Assembly: GCA_029260165.1 (NCBI GenBank)
Contig: JAJDDT010000062.1
Span: 1 to 64,000 of the forward strand
Direction: 5' to 3'
DNA: 64,000 nucleotides
DNA from: Phycisphaerae bacterium
GTDB taxonomy: Bacteria; Planctomycetota; Phycisphaerae; UBA1845
A program made the translations under genes and the position numbers. Shown piece after piece: positions 35,088-44,397 of this stretch; within the stretch, counting starts at the first letter, position 1, and each line of letters opens with the position of its first letter. The notes beneath the pieces are model-generated. The model saw nothing but the letters and a program-made list of their open reading frames with translations, was not told where the DNA came from and did no database searches.

Positions 35088-35834
35088 TCACGCATTTCGC
35101 ACTGACTCGCTTTCCGCCTTGCGCTTGTCGACGGCAAGACTGTCAGACGCGCCGCTTTCGGACGACGCAGCTTCCGACCCAGCGTTCGACGCCCCGGCCA
35201 AATCCTCGTTTGGATTGGTCATTCCGTCGGGTGGCTTCATCCACGTTACCGGACGCTTGGGTGACGTCATGTTCTCTGTAAATCGGTCGGAAGGATCGCG
35301 AAAACGCCTTATTCTCGCCGGCGATCCGGTCACAATGGCGTCCCTCGGAATCGATCTGGTGACCAGACTTCCCGATCCACAGGCGACATTGTCTTCAATG
35401 ACAACGTCGCCGATAATCGTCGTCCCCGTGCCTGCGAAAAAATGATCCCCGATTTTCGGACCCCACCGACTCTTGGCCGTCACCAGACTGACGTTGTGGT
35501 ACAGCACCGCATTTTTTCCGATCGTCGTTTCGCGGGTGATCACAACACCGCCGAAATGCAGAATGATCAAACCAGGCCCGATCCTCGTCTGCGGCAGCAA
35601 TTGCACACCGGTGTAAATTCGGACAAACGGCAGAAACAGTAGATAGATCACCTGCCCCAGTTGTTTCAGAACCGGAATTTTTAGTTTCCAACTGGCGGAC
35701 CCAAACCGATACCACATCACCGCCAATGAAGCCGGATGCGCGTACAAGACGCGAAGCAGCACGGCCAAAAGCGACTTGTCGCGATAGCAGTACTGTGCGT
35801 AGTGTCGCAGGTCTTCACGGACGTTGTCGAACAT
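35088..35834 (-). CDS. Serine acetyltransferase-like left-handed helix enzyme
   Basis: A 248-residue protein. Residues 1-70 are helical with YRFGSASWKLKIPVLKQ, and residues 80-180 are hexapeptide repeats: TRIGPGLIILHFGGVVI, TTIGKNAVLYHNVSLV and KIGDHFFAGTGTTIIGDV, with the catalytic-type His (LHFGG) of the CysE/acyltransferase family. In this locus it more likely acetylates a sugar than serine (inference). The last 70 residues are a Ser/Ala/Glu-rich tail without homologues I recognise. It follows the two-domain oxidoreductase by ten bases. Confidence 0.82.
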   Translation of the reverse strand: MFDNVREDLRHYAQYCYRDKSLLAVLLRVLYAHPASLAVMWYRFGSASWKLKIPVLKQLGQVIYLLFLPFVRIYTGVQLLPQTRIGPGLIILHFGGVVITRETTIGKNAVLYHNVSLVTAKSRWGPKIGDHFFAGTGTTIIGDVVIEDNVACGSGSLVTRSIPRDAIVTGSPARIRRFRDPSDRFTENMTSPKRPVTWMKPPDGMTNPNEDLAGASNAGSEAASSESGASDSLAVDKRKAESESVRNA

Positions 35835-35844
35835 TCAGCCCTCG

Positions 35845-38031
35845 TTATGTTTCAACGGATTGATTCATGACATCGCACCGTTCCATCTGATTGGATACCA
35901 TCGACGTTGCAATCGCAAACGTCGCACGCGTGCACGCTGTCGCCTGATCGAATGTCAACGACGGCTCGCGACCCTCGCGAATCGCCCTGACAAACTCAGC
36001 CATTTCATGCTTGTGCCCCTTGCCCGAATTTCCGGGTTTCACCTTTTGCGTCTTGCCGCCCGCCGACAACAACGCATACCGCCAATTCTCGATCACGCCT
36101 GTCTTGTGCTGCCCGAAAACCTCAATCCGCTCCTTGTCGAAAAACGGGTCACCGTTGGCCAGGTAGGCAAGACTCGCGACGGAACCGTCCGCCATCTTCA
36201 GATTAACAATACAATTATCATTTTGTCGGCCCGACACACTGCCACCAACCATATTCGCGAAAACCGCCACCGGTGGACAACCACAAATGAACTGAATCAG
36301 GTCAACCCAGTGGCACCCTTCACTAACGATCCGCCAACCACCCTCCTCGGCATCCTGATACCACGAGTCAGCCTTGATCTCCCCCGCATTTACACGACAG
36401 ACAATCTCGATCGGGCTGGATCGACTCGCAAAAAAGTCCCGAACCGCAACGCTCAAGGGACTGAACCGTCGGTTGTACCCCGGCATCGCGACGCACGACG
36501 ACGCACCCTTCGCCGCAATGACCTCGTCAAGCTGTTCCACCGTCAACGCAAGCGGTTTTTCAACGAAAACGTGTTTTCCCGCACGCAGCGCGTCAGCCGC
36601 AAACTTCGAATGCGTGTCATGCCTCGTCGCAATCACGACCGCATCAACGGAATCGTCCGAAAGAACCTCGCCCATATCCGACGCGCAATACGCAAAACCA
36701 TGACGCCGCGCAGCGCTCCTGGCCGACAACCCACCCGCAGAGCAAATCGCCTGCAACCGCACACCTTCGCACGCCTTGAGCGCGGGGATCAGCGTCCCGG
36801 TTGCGAAATTCCCCGCACCGATCATCGCAACCCCGACCGATCCCGTCTTCCCTGCCACCGAACCGTTCGCACCCGATGTCACGCTCACACGTCGGCTCAC
36901 CGCCGGTGCATCATATTCAAACAAAATACCCGTTGCGTGCCTGCCCGGTGACTCGCGCAATTGTTCGTACGCAGTCGGAGCATCGTCAACCTTGAACAGC
37001 TCCGGCGCCATCACGCTCGGCTTGACAGACCCACTCTTAATCAGTTGCAGAAACGATTCCATGTTCCGCCGCTCGGTCCAGCGAACATACCCGACCGGAT
37101 AGTCGATCCCGCGCAGCTCGTATTGCCGATCATACCGACCCGGACCGTACGACCGCGACATGACCACCTGCAACTCCTTGTGGTAGTACGTCTGCCAATC
37201 CGCTTCGACAGGCACCATGCCCACGACGACCACCTTGCCACGATCACGAAGCACCTTCCCCGACAGTTCCATCGGATCGCTGCTCTTGGTGCTCGCTGCC
37301 ACATACGCAACGTCCGGACCGAATCCGCTGGTCACCTGCGCGATGATATCCTCCAACCCCGCGTCACCACGCGCGATCGCGACATCCGCTCCGCACGTCG
37401 TAGCCATCGCAAGTTTCGACGCATCAACATCCACGCCGATCACCGTACAACCCGCCGCCTTCAATATCTGAACCGCCAACAATCCAACCAGACCCAACCC
37501 AATTACAAGCACACTGTCACCAACCGTCACGCCCGCCTGCCGCACACCGTTCATCGCAATCGCGCCAACCGTTGTAAACGCGGCATCTTTCAGGTCCACG
37601 CCATCGGGAATCGGGGCACACAGGTTCCGCGGTACAAAAACGTATTCCGCATGACAGGCAATCCCCTCACCCGCACACGCCACCGCGTCGCCGATCGCAA
37701 ACTCGTCCAACCCGCCGCCAACCTCCTCAACATACCCCGCCAGGCTGTAACCCAACGGCGTCAGCGTATCGAGCCGTTCCGTGACCTTGTTGATCGTCTC
37801 AGTCAGCCCAACCTGTTTGACGGACTGCATGACCTGTTTGACCTTGTCGGGACGCGCCTTGGCCATCTGCAGCATGCTCATCTTCGCCTGCGTGACCTTC
37901 ATCCGCTCTGTCCCGGCGCTGACGAGTGAATACGCAGACCGCACCAGCACACCACCCGACCGACAGATCGGCACGGGCACATCATCAACGGTCAACTTAC
38001 CTGTTTTGTAATTCTGGACGACCTGTTTCAA
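35845..38031 (-). CDS. Two-domain oxidoreductase: zinc-type alcohol dehydrogenase fused to Gfo/Idh/MocA
   Basis: A 728-residue fusion. Residues 1-370 resemble medium-chain dehydrogenases (SLVSAGTERMKV, TPLGYSLAGYVEEVG, VIGLGLVGLLAVQILKAAG), and residues 390-720 a Gfo/Idh/MocA dehydrogenase (VAMIGAGNFATGTLIPALK, VFVEKPLALT). This fusion is known in bacterial polysaccharide loci; substrate unknown, probably a nucleotide sugar or sugar acid. The start chosen is TTG at 38031, where the family usually begins (KQVVQNYKTG) and GGAG is seven bases upstream; an in-frame ATG at 38049 is the alternative. Either overlaps the CapK-type gene. Confidence 0.85.
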   Translation of the reverse strand: MKQVVQNYKTGKLTVDDVPVPICRSGGVLVRSAYSLVSAGTERMKVTQAKMSMLQMAKARPDKVKQVMQSVKQVGLTETINKVTERLDTLTPLGYSLAGYVEEVGGGLDEFAIGDAVACAGEGIACHAEYVFVPRNLCAPIPDGVDLKDAAFTTVGAIAMNGVRQAGVTVGDSVLVIGLGLVGLLAVQILKAAGCTVIGVDVDASKLAMATTCGADVAIARGDAGLEDIIAQVTSGFGPDVAYVAASTKSSDPMELSGKVLRDRGKVVVVGMVPVEADWQTYYHKELQVVMSRSYGPGRYDRQYELRGIDYPVGYVRWTERRNMESFLQLIKSGSVKPSVMAPELFKVDDAPTAYEQLRESPGRHATGILFEYDAPAVSRRVSVTSGANGSVAGKTGSVGVAMIGAGNFATGTLIPALKACEGVRLQAICSAGGLSARSAARRHGFAYCASDMGEVLSDDSVDAVVIATRHDTHSKFAADALRAGKHVFVEKPLALTVEQLDEVIAAKGASSCVAMPGYNRRFSPLSVAVRDFFASRSSPIEIVCRVNAGEIKADSWYQDAEEGGWRIVSEGCHWVDLIQFICGCPPVAVFANMVGGSVSGRQNDNCIVNLKMADGSVASLAYLANGDPFFDKERIEVFGQHKTGVIENWRYALLSAGGKTQKVKPGNSGKGHKHEMAEFVRAIREGREPSLTFDQATACTRATFAIATSMVSNQMERCDVMNQSVET

Positions 38032-39454
38032 GGCCTTTCTCCACGGCATCTGCCAGTTCAGTGATCACGCGCAGCTGCTTGCCACGCTTTGTCTTTTGAA
38101 GCTCATCCACAACCCTGATTTTCACGTCAATCTGCCCCTGCAATCGTCTCGTCGCACCCTCAAGAATGTGCGCCAGTTCCCCCTCCGACAACGAACGGGC
38201 AGGCAATATCCGCAGCTCAGCCCGCCCGGGTGCGGACTGAAAAAACTGATAACCAACGACGTTTTCAAACGTATCGTCATGCACGTTGAACGTCGTCAGC
38301 GAAATCGATGAACCATCCGTCGCCACCAGAACCTCACTCGAAAACCGTCCCTCGACACTCCCGCTGACAATCGGGTGACGCCGACCACACGCCTTGCAAC
38401 CATGTCCAACGTAGGTGGCGTGATCGCCGGTTCGATACCGAACAAAAGGCACGATCGTGTTGATAAATCCCGTCCCGACAATTTCACCAACCTGCCCAGG
38501 CTCGGTCACCGGATCCCCGCACTCGTCCAGCAATTCAAAATAACCGTAGGTCGGATGCACATGATAGTCGTTGGTGTGCTCGCACTCGGAAGCGAGCACC
38601 AGTTTCTCCGAATGCCCATACCACGAGTAGTATCGCACACCAAACGCCTTCTCCACAAGCGCCCGGTCCTCGGGATAGACATTCTCCGATCCGCAAAGCA
38701 CACCCCGGATGTTGGCAGGGGCACCCTCGTTGTGCACCTCAAGAAATCGCGCCAACCTCACCGCAGACGACGGATAACCGTGAAAATAGCACGGACCCAC
38801 CGTGGCGATGTGATCCAGATACCGCCGAATGTCCTCCTCGGACGTGTGAAAATTGCTGTAGTAATGGCGACGCAGGACGGCGTCGTAAAAATGCCGCAAA
38901 CCCTGACGATTCTCGTTCACAATCGCCCCGCGAAGAATGACCTGCGGCAGCTCAAGGCGGTAACCAACACGCATCCAGCCCGCGACCAGATAGGCATATT
39001 CGATCGCCGACCGCCCCGCATCAATATAGAACTGCAGCGTCTGACCACTCGACCCACCGGTCGACACCAGATCAACGCCGCCACGATCCGGCGACACCGC
39101 ACACATCTCGTTCAGATGTCCCTGCACCGTATTCTTGTCGATCGTCGGCAGCCGGCGAATGTCCTCAGGCTCCCTGAAATCATTCGGATGAAATCCAGCC
39201 GAATCAAACGTCGCATGATAATAGGACGTATTCTGATACGCGGAGATCAGCACCCGTTGCAACTGTTGAAACTGATGGTCACGAATACGGTCATCAGACC
39301 AACGATCCGACTCATGAATAAACGCAAGATTCCTGCGAAACTGACCGCCCAGCAGGTACTGCGACGGAATCGCACCCAGCACCGAACCGACCCCCCGCTT
39401 CAACGAGTCGGGCATTTTCTCCCACAGGTTTTTTCGCGAAAATGCCGTTTTCAT
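37997..39454 (-). CDS. CapK-type adenylating enzyme, second copy
   Basis: A 485-residue member of the PaaK/CapK family. Visible motifs are VSTGGSSGQTLQFYIDAGRS, YSWYGHSEKLVLASECE and IVPFVRYRTGDHATYVG, and a Cys cluster (GHGCKACGRRHP). It should activate an acid with ATP. Its stop overlaps the start of the oxidoreductase gene by 35 bases. The ATG at 39454 is used; an open frame extends 36 codons upstream and overlaps the CapA-like gene, but has no clear start except the far ATG at 39562. Confidence 0.83.
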   Translation of the reverse strand: MKTAFSRKNLWEKMPDSLKRGVGSVLGAIPSQYLLGGQFRRNLAFIHESDRWSDDRIRDHQFQQLQRVLISAYQNTSYYHATFDSAGFHPNDFREPEDIRRLPTIDKNTVQGHLNEMCAVSPDRGGVDLVSTGGSSGQTLQFYIDAGRSAIEYAYLVAGWMRVGYRLELPQVILRGAIVNENRQGLRHFYDAVLRRHYYSNFHTSEEDIRRYLDHIATVGPCYFHGYPSSAVRLARFLEVHNEGAPANIRGVLCGSENVYPEDRALVEKAFGVRYYSWYGHSEKLVLASECEHTNDYHVHPTYGYFELLDECGDPVTEPGQVGEIVGTGFINTIVPFVRYRTGDHATYVGHGCKACGRRHPIVSGSVEGRFSSEVLVATDGSSISLTTFNVHDDTFENVVGYQFFQSAPGRAELRILPARSLSEGELAHILEGATRRLQGQIDVKIRVVDELQKTKRGKQLRVITELADAVEKGLETGRPELQNR

Positions 39455-39492
39455 CCGAATCCAATACCCCGCCAGGTCCTGTACCCCGCCAC

Positions 39493-40674
39493 CTACCTGT
39501 TTGAGAGTCTGCCCCAATAGTACTGCGCCGTGCGCCCAACCCCGACTCGCCGCACCATACAAAACGCACTGTCAATCCGCTCTTTCAAACGCGCACGCTG
39601 CGCAATTTTCGTCCGCCGACGCGCCGTCCGCTCGTCATGAAGCTCAAGCGACAGTCGCCGCAAATGCGCTCCAAAACTCGACGACGCCTCAGCGGTCATC
39701 GGCTCCGGCAACGAATTCTCACTCAACACAAACGGCTCGATGACAAGGTGCTGCAATCTCCCCTCCGACAACTCCGCCCGAACCGCGATCGTCCACGAAT
39801 TCTCCGGACGATATCTGTCCGCAGGATCAAACAAAAAATTTCCGACGCTGTGAAACACAACGCAGTCATCAAACGATTCGATACCCTGCACGACGTGCGG
39901 ATGATGCGAAATAATCAGGTCAGCCCCCGCAGCCGCAATGCGACGACACAACCGACGATCATCGGGATGCGGATAGGGACAATACTCAACACCATGGTGC
40001 AACACGACAGCCAACACATCAACACGCGACCGCGCAGACGCGACAGCCTCACAGATTTCACCCGCATCATGACGAACAATGTTGACGCGCGCGGTATCCG
40101 GCAACCGATGTGCACATCCTGAAAACGCCATGATTCCGATCGATCCATCCGCCGTCCGGCGAATGTCCGGTTGCCCGACCTCCCCGCCCACCACAACCCC
40201 CACCGCACCGATACCAAACGATTCCAAAGCCTTGATCGTGTCCGCCGCACCCTTCTCACCACGATCCAGAAAATGATTGTTCGCCACCGCTACGACACAC
40301 CGCTCCGGATGCGGAATCGCAGACAGGTTGCAACCGTCCCCCACCAGCATCACAGGCTTCGGTTCAAACATCTCCGCCGATTGCGTCAGACAACACTCCA
40401 GATTCAGACAGATCACATCGGCATCGAAAAAATCCGTCGGACACCTGGAAAAAACGCTACCAGGACCATCCTTTTCAATCCGCCGACCCGCCTCCTTCGT
40501 CAACGCAACATCACCGAGAAACAACACAGACGATCGCGACGCACTGTCAGACGCAGAATCCCCCAGACCGATCCGCCAGGGACCGGCTCCTTCGCCCAAA
40601 CCGGACACAATCACCTCATTCAACCGGCGGTTCGCATCCGCCTGCGATTTGGATGTCAACGTCGATACGATCAA
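39493..40674 (-). CDS. CapA/PgsA-type metallophosphatase-like protein
   Basis: A 393-residue protein of the CapA family (poly-gamma-glutamate capsule type). It has FLGDVALTKEAGRR, LNLECCLTQ, VVAVANNHFLDRGEKGAAD, HHGVEYCPYPHPDDRRLC, DLIISHHPHVVQGIES and FHSVGNFLFD, the metal-binding motifs of the calcineurin-like fold. Its role in polysaccharide making is unclear; CapA proteins are common in capsule loci. The start is uncertain: TTG at 40674 overlaps the upstream stop as TTGA, and the only ATG upstream (40731) would overlap that gene by 61 bases. Confidence 0.8.
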   Translation of the reverse strand: MIVSTLTSKSQADANRRLNEVIVSGLGEGAGPWRIGLGDSASDSASRSSVLFLGDVALTKEAGRRIEKDGPGSVFSRCPTDFFDADVICLNLECCLTQSAEMFEPKPVMLVGDGCNLSAIPHPERCVVAVANNHFLDRGEKGAADTIKALESFGIGAVGVVVGGEVGQPDIRRTADGSIGIMAFSGCAHRLPDTARVNIVRHDAGEICEAVASARSRVDVLAVVLHHGVEYCPYPHPDDRRLCRRIAAAGADLIISHHPHVVQGIESFDDCVVFHSVGNFLFDPADRYRPENSWTIAVRAELSEGRLQHLVIEPFVLSENSLPEPMTAEASSSFGAHLRRLSLELHDERTARRRTKIAQRARLKERIDSAFCMVRRVGVGRTAQYYWGRLSNR

Positions 40675-41909
40675 CCCACCAGCTCTTTCAATGCCCGATT
40701 CCAACGATCCGCAACACGCGGCAGTCCACACGTCTCGAACGCATCCTCCGCCGCACGCGTCGCCATCGACTTTCGCATGTCGTCGGCAGACAACAGCTCC
40801 AATAACCTGTCCGCCAAACTGTCCGCGTCACCCGACGGAACAAGAAACCCATTCCGACCATCCTTGACCAGTTCGCCCAGCTCACCAACATCCGTCACGA
40901 TCGCAGGCAACCCCGACGCCATCGCCTCCGCCAACGCAATCGACAACCCCTCGTCCCGACTCGTCATCACATAAATCCGCGATTCATGATGAAATCGCTC
41001 AACGTCATTCTGGACGCCGACAAACGACACATGGTCCGACAATCCCGTCCGCTCTGACAACGCCTCCAACCCGTCACGCTCAGGACCATCACCGACAATC
41101 ACAACGCGAGTCTCAGGACGCATTTCAACCACCTTCGCCGTCGCCTCCAGCAGCATCTCCAGTCTCTTCACGGGTGCCAACCGACACGCCGTCATCACAT
41201 CATAAATCGCAGCCCCATTCTGCCCCGTCTGCCCCGCTCGAAATCGATCAGGATCAACCGACCCCGGAATGACGCAAACCCGAGACCCCGAAAAATGCTC
41301 CTCAAAAAACGCGACAGCCTTCGCCCCACGAACCACGATCATGTCGAACGCCCCGATCGCGTCGTACAACAATCGCCCCAAAAATGGAAACCCGGGAATC
41401 ATGTGCTTTAGCAACACGTTATCCGATTCAGAACCGCATCGCGTAAACTCCCGAGGCCCACCACACACCTGGTAAACCGTCTTCACACCAAAAAACTGCC
41501 CCAACGCCAGCCCCCACAGCGCAGACGGACAAATGAAATAACCAACAATCACGTCAGGCTTGTGTCGCCAAACCATCACAAACGACCACACCAGACGCGC
41601 CCCGTGCCGACGCAACAATCGACGAAGCCACAACGGTGCAACGCACCACTGCACGCCGTCCATCGCAACCCCTTCCTGCCCCGTCACAACAAGCAACGTG
41701 TCGACAGCGTCCGCCGACGCGAGAGGCTTCAAGTGCGATTCGTACCAGTTGCGATGATAAAACGTCCCCATCGCCAGCACACGCAAACCCGACGACGAAG
41801 ACGACACCCGGCGACGAAAAATCGACAAAAATCGCCCCACAACCCGGCTCGCATGAACCATGAGCAGGAACACAAACACCGCCAACGTCGTTCCGAGGCG
41901 AATCAACAC
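40671..41909 (-). CDS. Glycosyltransferase, GT4-like
   Basis: A 412-residue protein: N-terminal membrane-like stretch (residues 5-20, LGTTLAVFVFLLMVH), then a GT-B fold with VKTVYQVCGGP, VIPGSVDPDRFRAGQ, LAPVKRLEMLLEATAKV, VGDGPERDGLE and the donor-site SRDEGLSIALAEAMASGLP. It should transfer a sugar onto the lipid-linked chain from the inner membrane side. A 365-base gap and promoter candidate lie upstream. It ends four bases past the CapA-type start (TTGA overlap). Confidence 0.85.
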   Translation of the reverse strand: MLIRLGTTLAVFVFLLMVHASRVVGRFLSIFRRRVSSSSSGLRVLAMGTFYHRNWYESHLKPLASADAVDTLLVVTGQEGVAMDGVQWCVAPLWLRRLLRRHGARLVWSFVMVWRHKPDVIVGYFICPSALWGLALGQFFGVKTVYQVCGGPREFTRCGSESDNVLLKHMIPGFPFLGRLLYDAIGAFDMIVVRGAKAVAFFEEHFSGSRVCVIPGSVDPDRFRAGQTGQNGAAIYDVMTACRLAPVKRLEMLLEATAKVVEMRPETRVVIVGDGPERDGLEALSERTGLSDHVSFVGVQNDVERFHHESRIYVMTSRDEGLSIALAEAMASGLPAIVTDVGELGELVKDGRNGFLVPSGDADSLADRLLELLSADDMRKSMATRAAEDAFETCGLPRVADRWNRALKELVG

Positions 41910-42274
41910 GTCGTCAAAACCTCACGCCACGCCCGACCTCACCCGTCCGCGGTCAGCCAACCTGACGCATCCAGCCCAACCAGGGGTGCGAACCGGAAAC
42001 CGAGCCGAAAACGCCCGCGACACCGATGCCGAAAAACACAACATCCCATGGTCCCGAACGCCCCAACAACACCTCCGCACCACGCACTTTTGCGCAGGCA
42101 CGAACTCATTATCGGTGACACGTCCGCCCCACACGATCGCGCGGTTTCATTATCGCTCCCAGGCCGATAACCCGCAATCGAACACCTTTTTTAACCATGG
42201 AATGACCGCTGAATCCCCCTCCACTCGCCCGCCATCGCCCCTTTCCGACACCACCCCAAACACCCCCGAAACCG
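41910..42274 (-). other. 365-base gap inside the polysaccharide cluster
   Basis: The only sizeable gap within the cluster besides that at 48875. A 70-codon minus-strand frame (41922-42134) shows no conserved motif and no ribosome site and is not called. A promoter candidate is listed separately; otherwise nothing recognisable. Confidence 0.5.
42149..42177 (-). promoter_or_regulatory. Internal promoter candidate upstream of the GT4-like gene at 40671-41909
   Basis: TTGCGG (42172-42177) and GATAAT (42149-42154) on the minus strand are separated by 17 bases. It lies about 240 bases before the glycosyltransferase ATG, so a long leader would result. Found by eye. Confidence 0.3.
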
Positions 42275-43585
42275 TCAAACATCCGGAAACGTCAACCCCC
42301 GCCAGCGCACCGTCGCAATCGTCCGCCGACCATCATGAACAACATCACACCCAAACGCCTCACCCTCAGCCATCCTCACCACCACATCATCACAACGATC
42401 AACCGCAAACGTCAGCCCCATCGCCTCGTCAGCCGACACCCACCGCCGACCAGAAACCTCGTCATCAACACCCTCAACCGTCACGGTGACGCGATCGCCC
42501 CCACGCCTCGCCGAATACGTCAGACAATCCCGAACCGACAGATACCGCAACAAACGGTGCGTCGTCGTCACGAAAATCGAGCCAGCCTCCCGCATCGCCG
42601 CCAACCGACGAAAACCCGCCACCGCCTCCACACCAAACGGACAACGCGGATCGCGCACCTTCCCAAGATGCGAATACAAAACGCAAACACCCCCTGACCG
42701 CAACAGATGATCCAGCATCCGCTGCGTCAACACATACCCAACCCCATCCCCCGTATCACCCTTCCCCGACCCACGCCAATACGGATTCGACCGCAAAAAC
42801 TCCCATACAGGCTGACCATCCCGCAAACGGCTCGACCGCAACACCCGGTTGTCCGCATACATCTCCCACCGCGGATGCCCCTTTCGCCCCAACCGAATCT
42901 TCACCGCCTCCTTCACCATCGTCCGCCCCGAACCAACCGGATGACGCCAATCAAACACATTCATCAACGACCGCGCACCGATCGGCACATCCTGACCCGT
43001 CACCCCCGTCGTCCGCCCCCGCCAGACAAACCGAACACCGTAATCAGTCGTCAAATCCGCGTGATAGGCCTCCGCCTCCGCCACATCCCCCGATCCAACC
43101 ATAATATCAGGCCCGAAATTCGTCACCGCCTTGGAATGATCCACCCACACCTTCAACCGCAAATCATGCCTGACCAGTTCATCGATGCACCGCTTCGCAT
43201 CATCACGCGACCTCGCAAAATCACCATACGAGTGCAACACATCAATATGCCCACTGCGTATCAACGCCCGCGCCATCTCCCGACCAGCCTCATCCGTCCC
43301 GAAATACGAATACTGATCGTCGGGCATCAGGAAATAAATCGAATTCCCCACCTCCAGATCAACCCCCGGACCCATCGCCGTCGTCTGCGACGTATTCAGA
43401 AACCGCGCGATCTCCGCATACACCCCCGCATCACGCGTCTTGTCCAGATCACTGCAAATCGCCATCGCAGACTTGAACGGATACGGATACGCCAGCAACT
43501 CCACCGCCACGTCCGTACCAACCGCACCGTCCACGTCAGCCTCGCGATTCATCGCACCCTGTTCCACCACAACCGACCCGCTCAC
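42275..43585 (-). CDS. Polysaccharide deacetylase-like protein
   Basis: A 436-residue protein that resembles the NodB deacetylase superfamily: FKSAMAICSDLDKTRD matches the position of the first metal Asp pair, and HIDVLHSYGDF holds a possible metal His. The fit is loose: the canonical TFDDG and H-x3-H are not intact. The C-terminal 110 residues form a separate beta-rich domain. It could deacetylate or otherwise modify the sugar chain, or be an inactive relative. It overlaps the formyltransferase gene by four bases. Confidence 0.55.
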   Translation of the reverse strand: MSGSVVVEQGAMNREADVDGAVGTDVAVELLAYPYPFKSAMAICSDLDKTRDAGVYAEIARFLNTSQTTAMGPGVDLEVGNSIYFLMPDDQYSYFGTDEAGREMARALIRSGHIDVLHSYGDFARSRDDAKRCIDELVRHDLRLKVWVDHSKAVTNFGPDIMVGSGDVAEAEAYHADLTTDYGVRFVWRGRTTGVTGQDVPIGARSLMNVFDWRHPVGSGRTMVKEAVKIRLGRKGHPRWEMYADNRVLRSSRLRDGQPVWEFLRSNPYWRGSGKGDTGDGVGYVLTQRMLDHLLRSGGVCVLYSHLGKVRDPRCPFGVEAVAGFRRLAAMREAGSIFVTTTHRLLRYLSVRDCLTYSARRGGDRVTVTVEGVDDEVSGRRWVSADEAMGLTFAVDRCDDVVVRMAEGEAFGCDVVHDGRRTIATVRWRGLTFPDV

Positions 43586-44397
43586 GAATGAACACCCCGC
43601 GCCCGTTCATTCGCATCACGACTTCCACCCATCCACACCTTGATGCGCCGACCCAACACCCGCAGATGCATCGTCAACCACTGTCGCAGATTCGGCGTGG
43701 TATACACCTTTCCCATGTCATCGTCGCTCAGATACACGCCCGCCTGCGAATCATCCGACAACAACGTCATCGCCTCAATCGCCAACCGATCGCTCACCGC
43801 ATACGCCCGTTCATACACCGTCGACCACGAATCCCCCAGCCCGATCGGCACCGACATCTCACGGATGATCGCACCCGCGTCCAACCGCTCGTTCAACCGC
43901 TGCACCGTCACGCCCATCTCCGACAGACCCCGATACACCTCCCAAAAACCAACAGGCTGCCCACGAACCTCGCGAAGGTCACCATGGTGATACGACAAAA
44001 CACCCAACGGCGACATCGACAACCAGGGCTCCCGAATGATCCCGAACGCCGATCGAAAAACAACGTCAGGCCTGCATTCCCGCGCAAACGATATTGCCTC
44101 CTCAGAACGAAAATCGTCACACGCGAGAAACCTCGCCGAACTGCCCGCGAAAAACGTAGCCGCATCAACCGAATCATCGCGTGATCGCCCGAACAGCTTG
44201 CCCAGGACCTGAACGAACACGAACCCACCACGTCCCCGCTTCAGCTCTCGCTTGATCTTCTTCCAACCCGATGCCCTGGGACGTGTGTCAATCAATCCAC
44301 CAACGATTTCAATGCCATCACTTGATAACAGATGCCCGAACACCTTCTGACGAAACCCGCTCAAGCTCGGATTGACAAGCAGAAACACACGCATCAT
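43582..44397 (-). CDS. Formyltransferase-like protein (Fmt/ArnA-type fold)
   Basis: A 271-residue protein with the formyl-transferase pattern: RPDVVFRSAFGIIREPWLSM followed by GVLSYHHGDLREVRGQPVGFW, matching the H-G-x-L-P-x-Y-R-G core, with Leu-Pro replaced. A terminal part has ERLDAGAIIREMSVPI, as in sugar and Met-tRNA formyltransferases. It likely uses 10-formyl-tetrahydrofolate to formylate an amino sugar (inference); no aminotransferase for such a sugar is in the window. A FolD-like gene lies two genes upstream. Four-base overlaps link it to its neighbours on both sides. Confidence 0.75.
   Translation of the reverse strand: MMRVFLLVNPSLSGFRQKVFGHLLSSDGIEIVGGLIDTRPRASGWKKIKRELKRGRGGFVFVQVLGKLFGRSRDDSVDAATFFAGSSARFLACDDFRSEEAISFARECRPDVVFRSAFGIIREPWLSMSPLGVLSYHHGDLREVRGQPVGFWEVYRGLSEMGVTVQRLNERLDAGAIIREMSVPIGLGDSWSTVYERAYAVSDRLAIEAMTLLSDDSQAGVYLSDDDMGKVYTTPNLRQWLTMHLRVLGRRIKVWMGGSRDANERARGVHS

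Noticed and set aside
41922-42134. 70-codon minus-strand frame in the 42-kb gap
   Set aside because: Cys/Arg-rich random-looking peptide, no ribosome site; a second frame overlaps it equally well.
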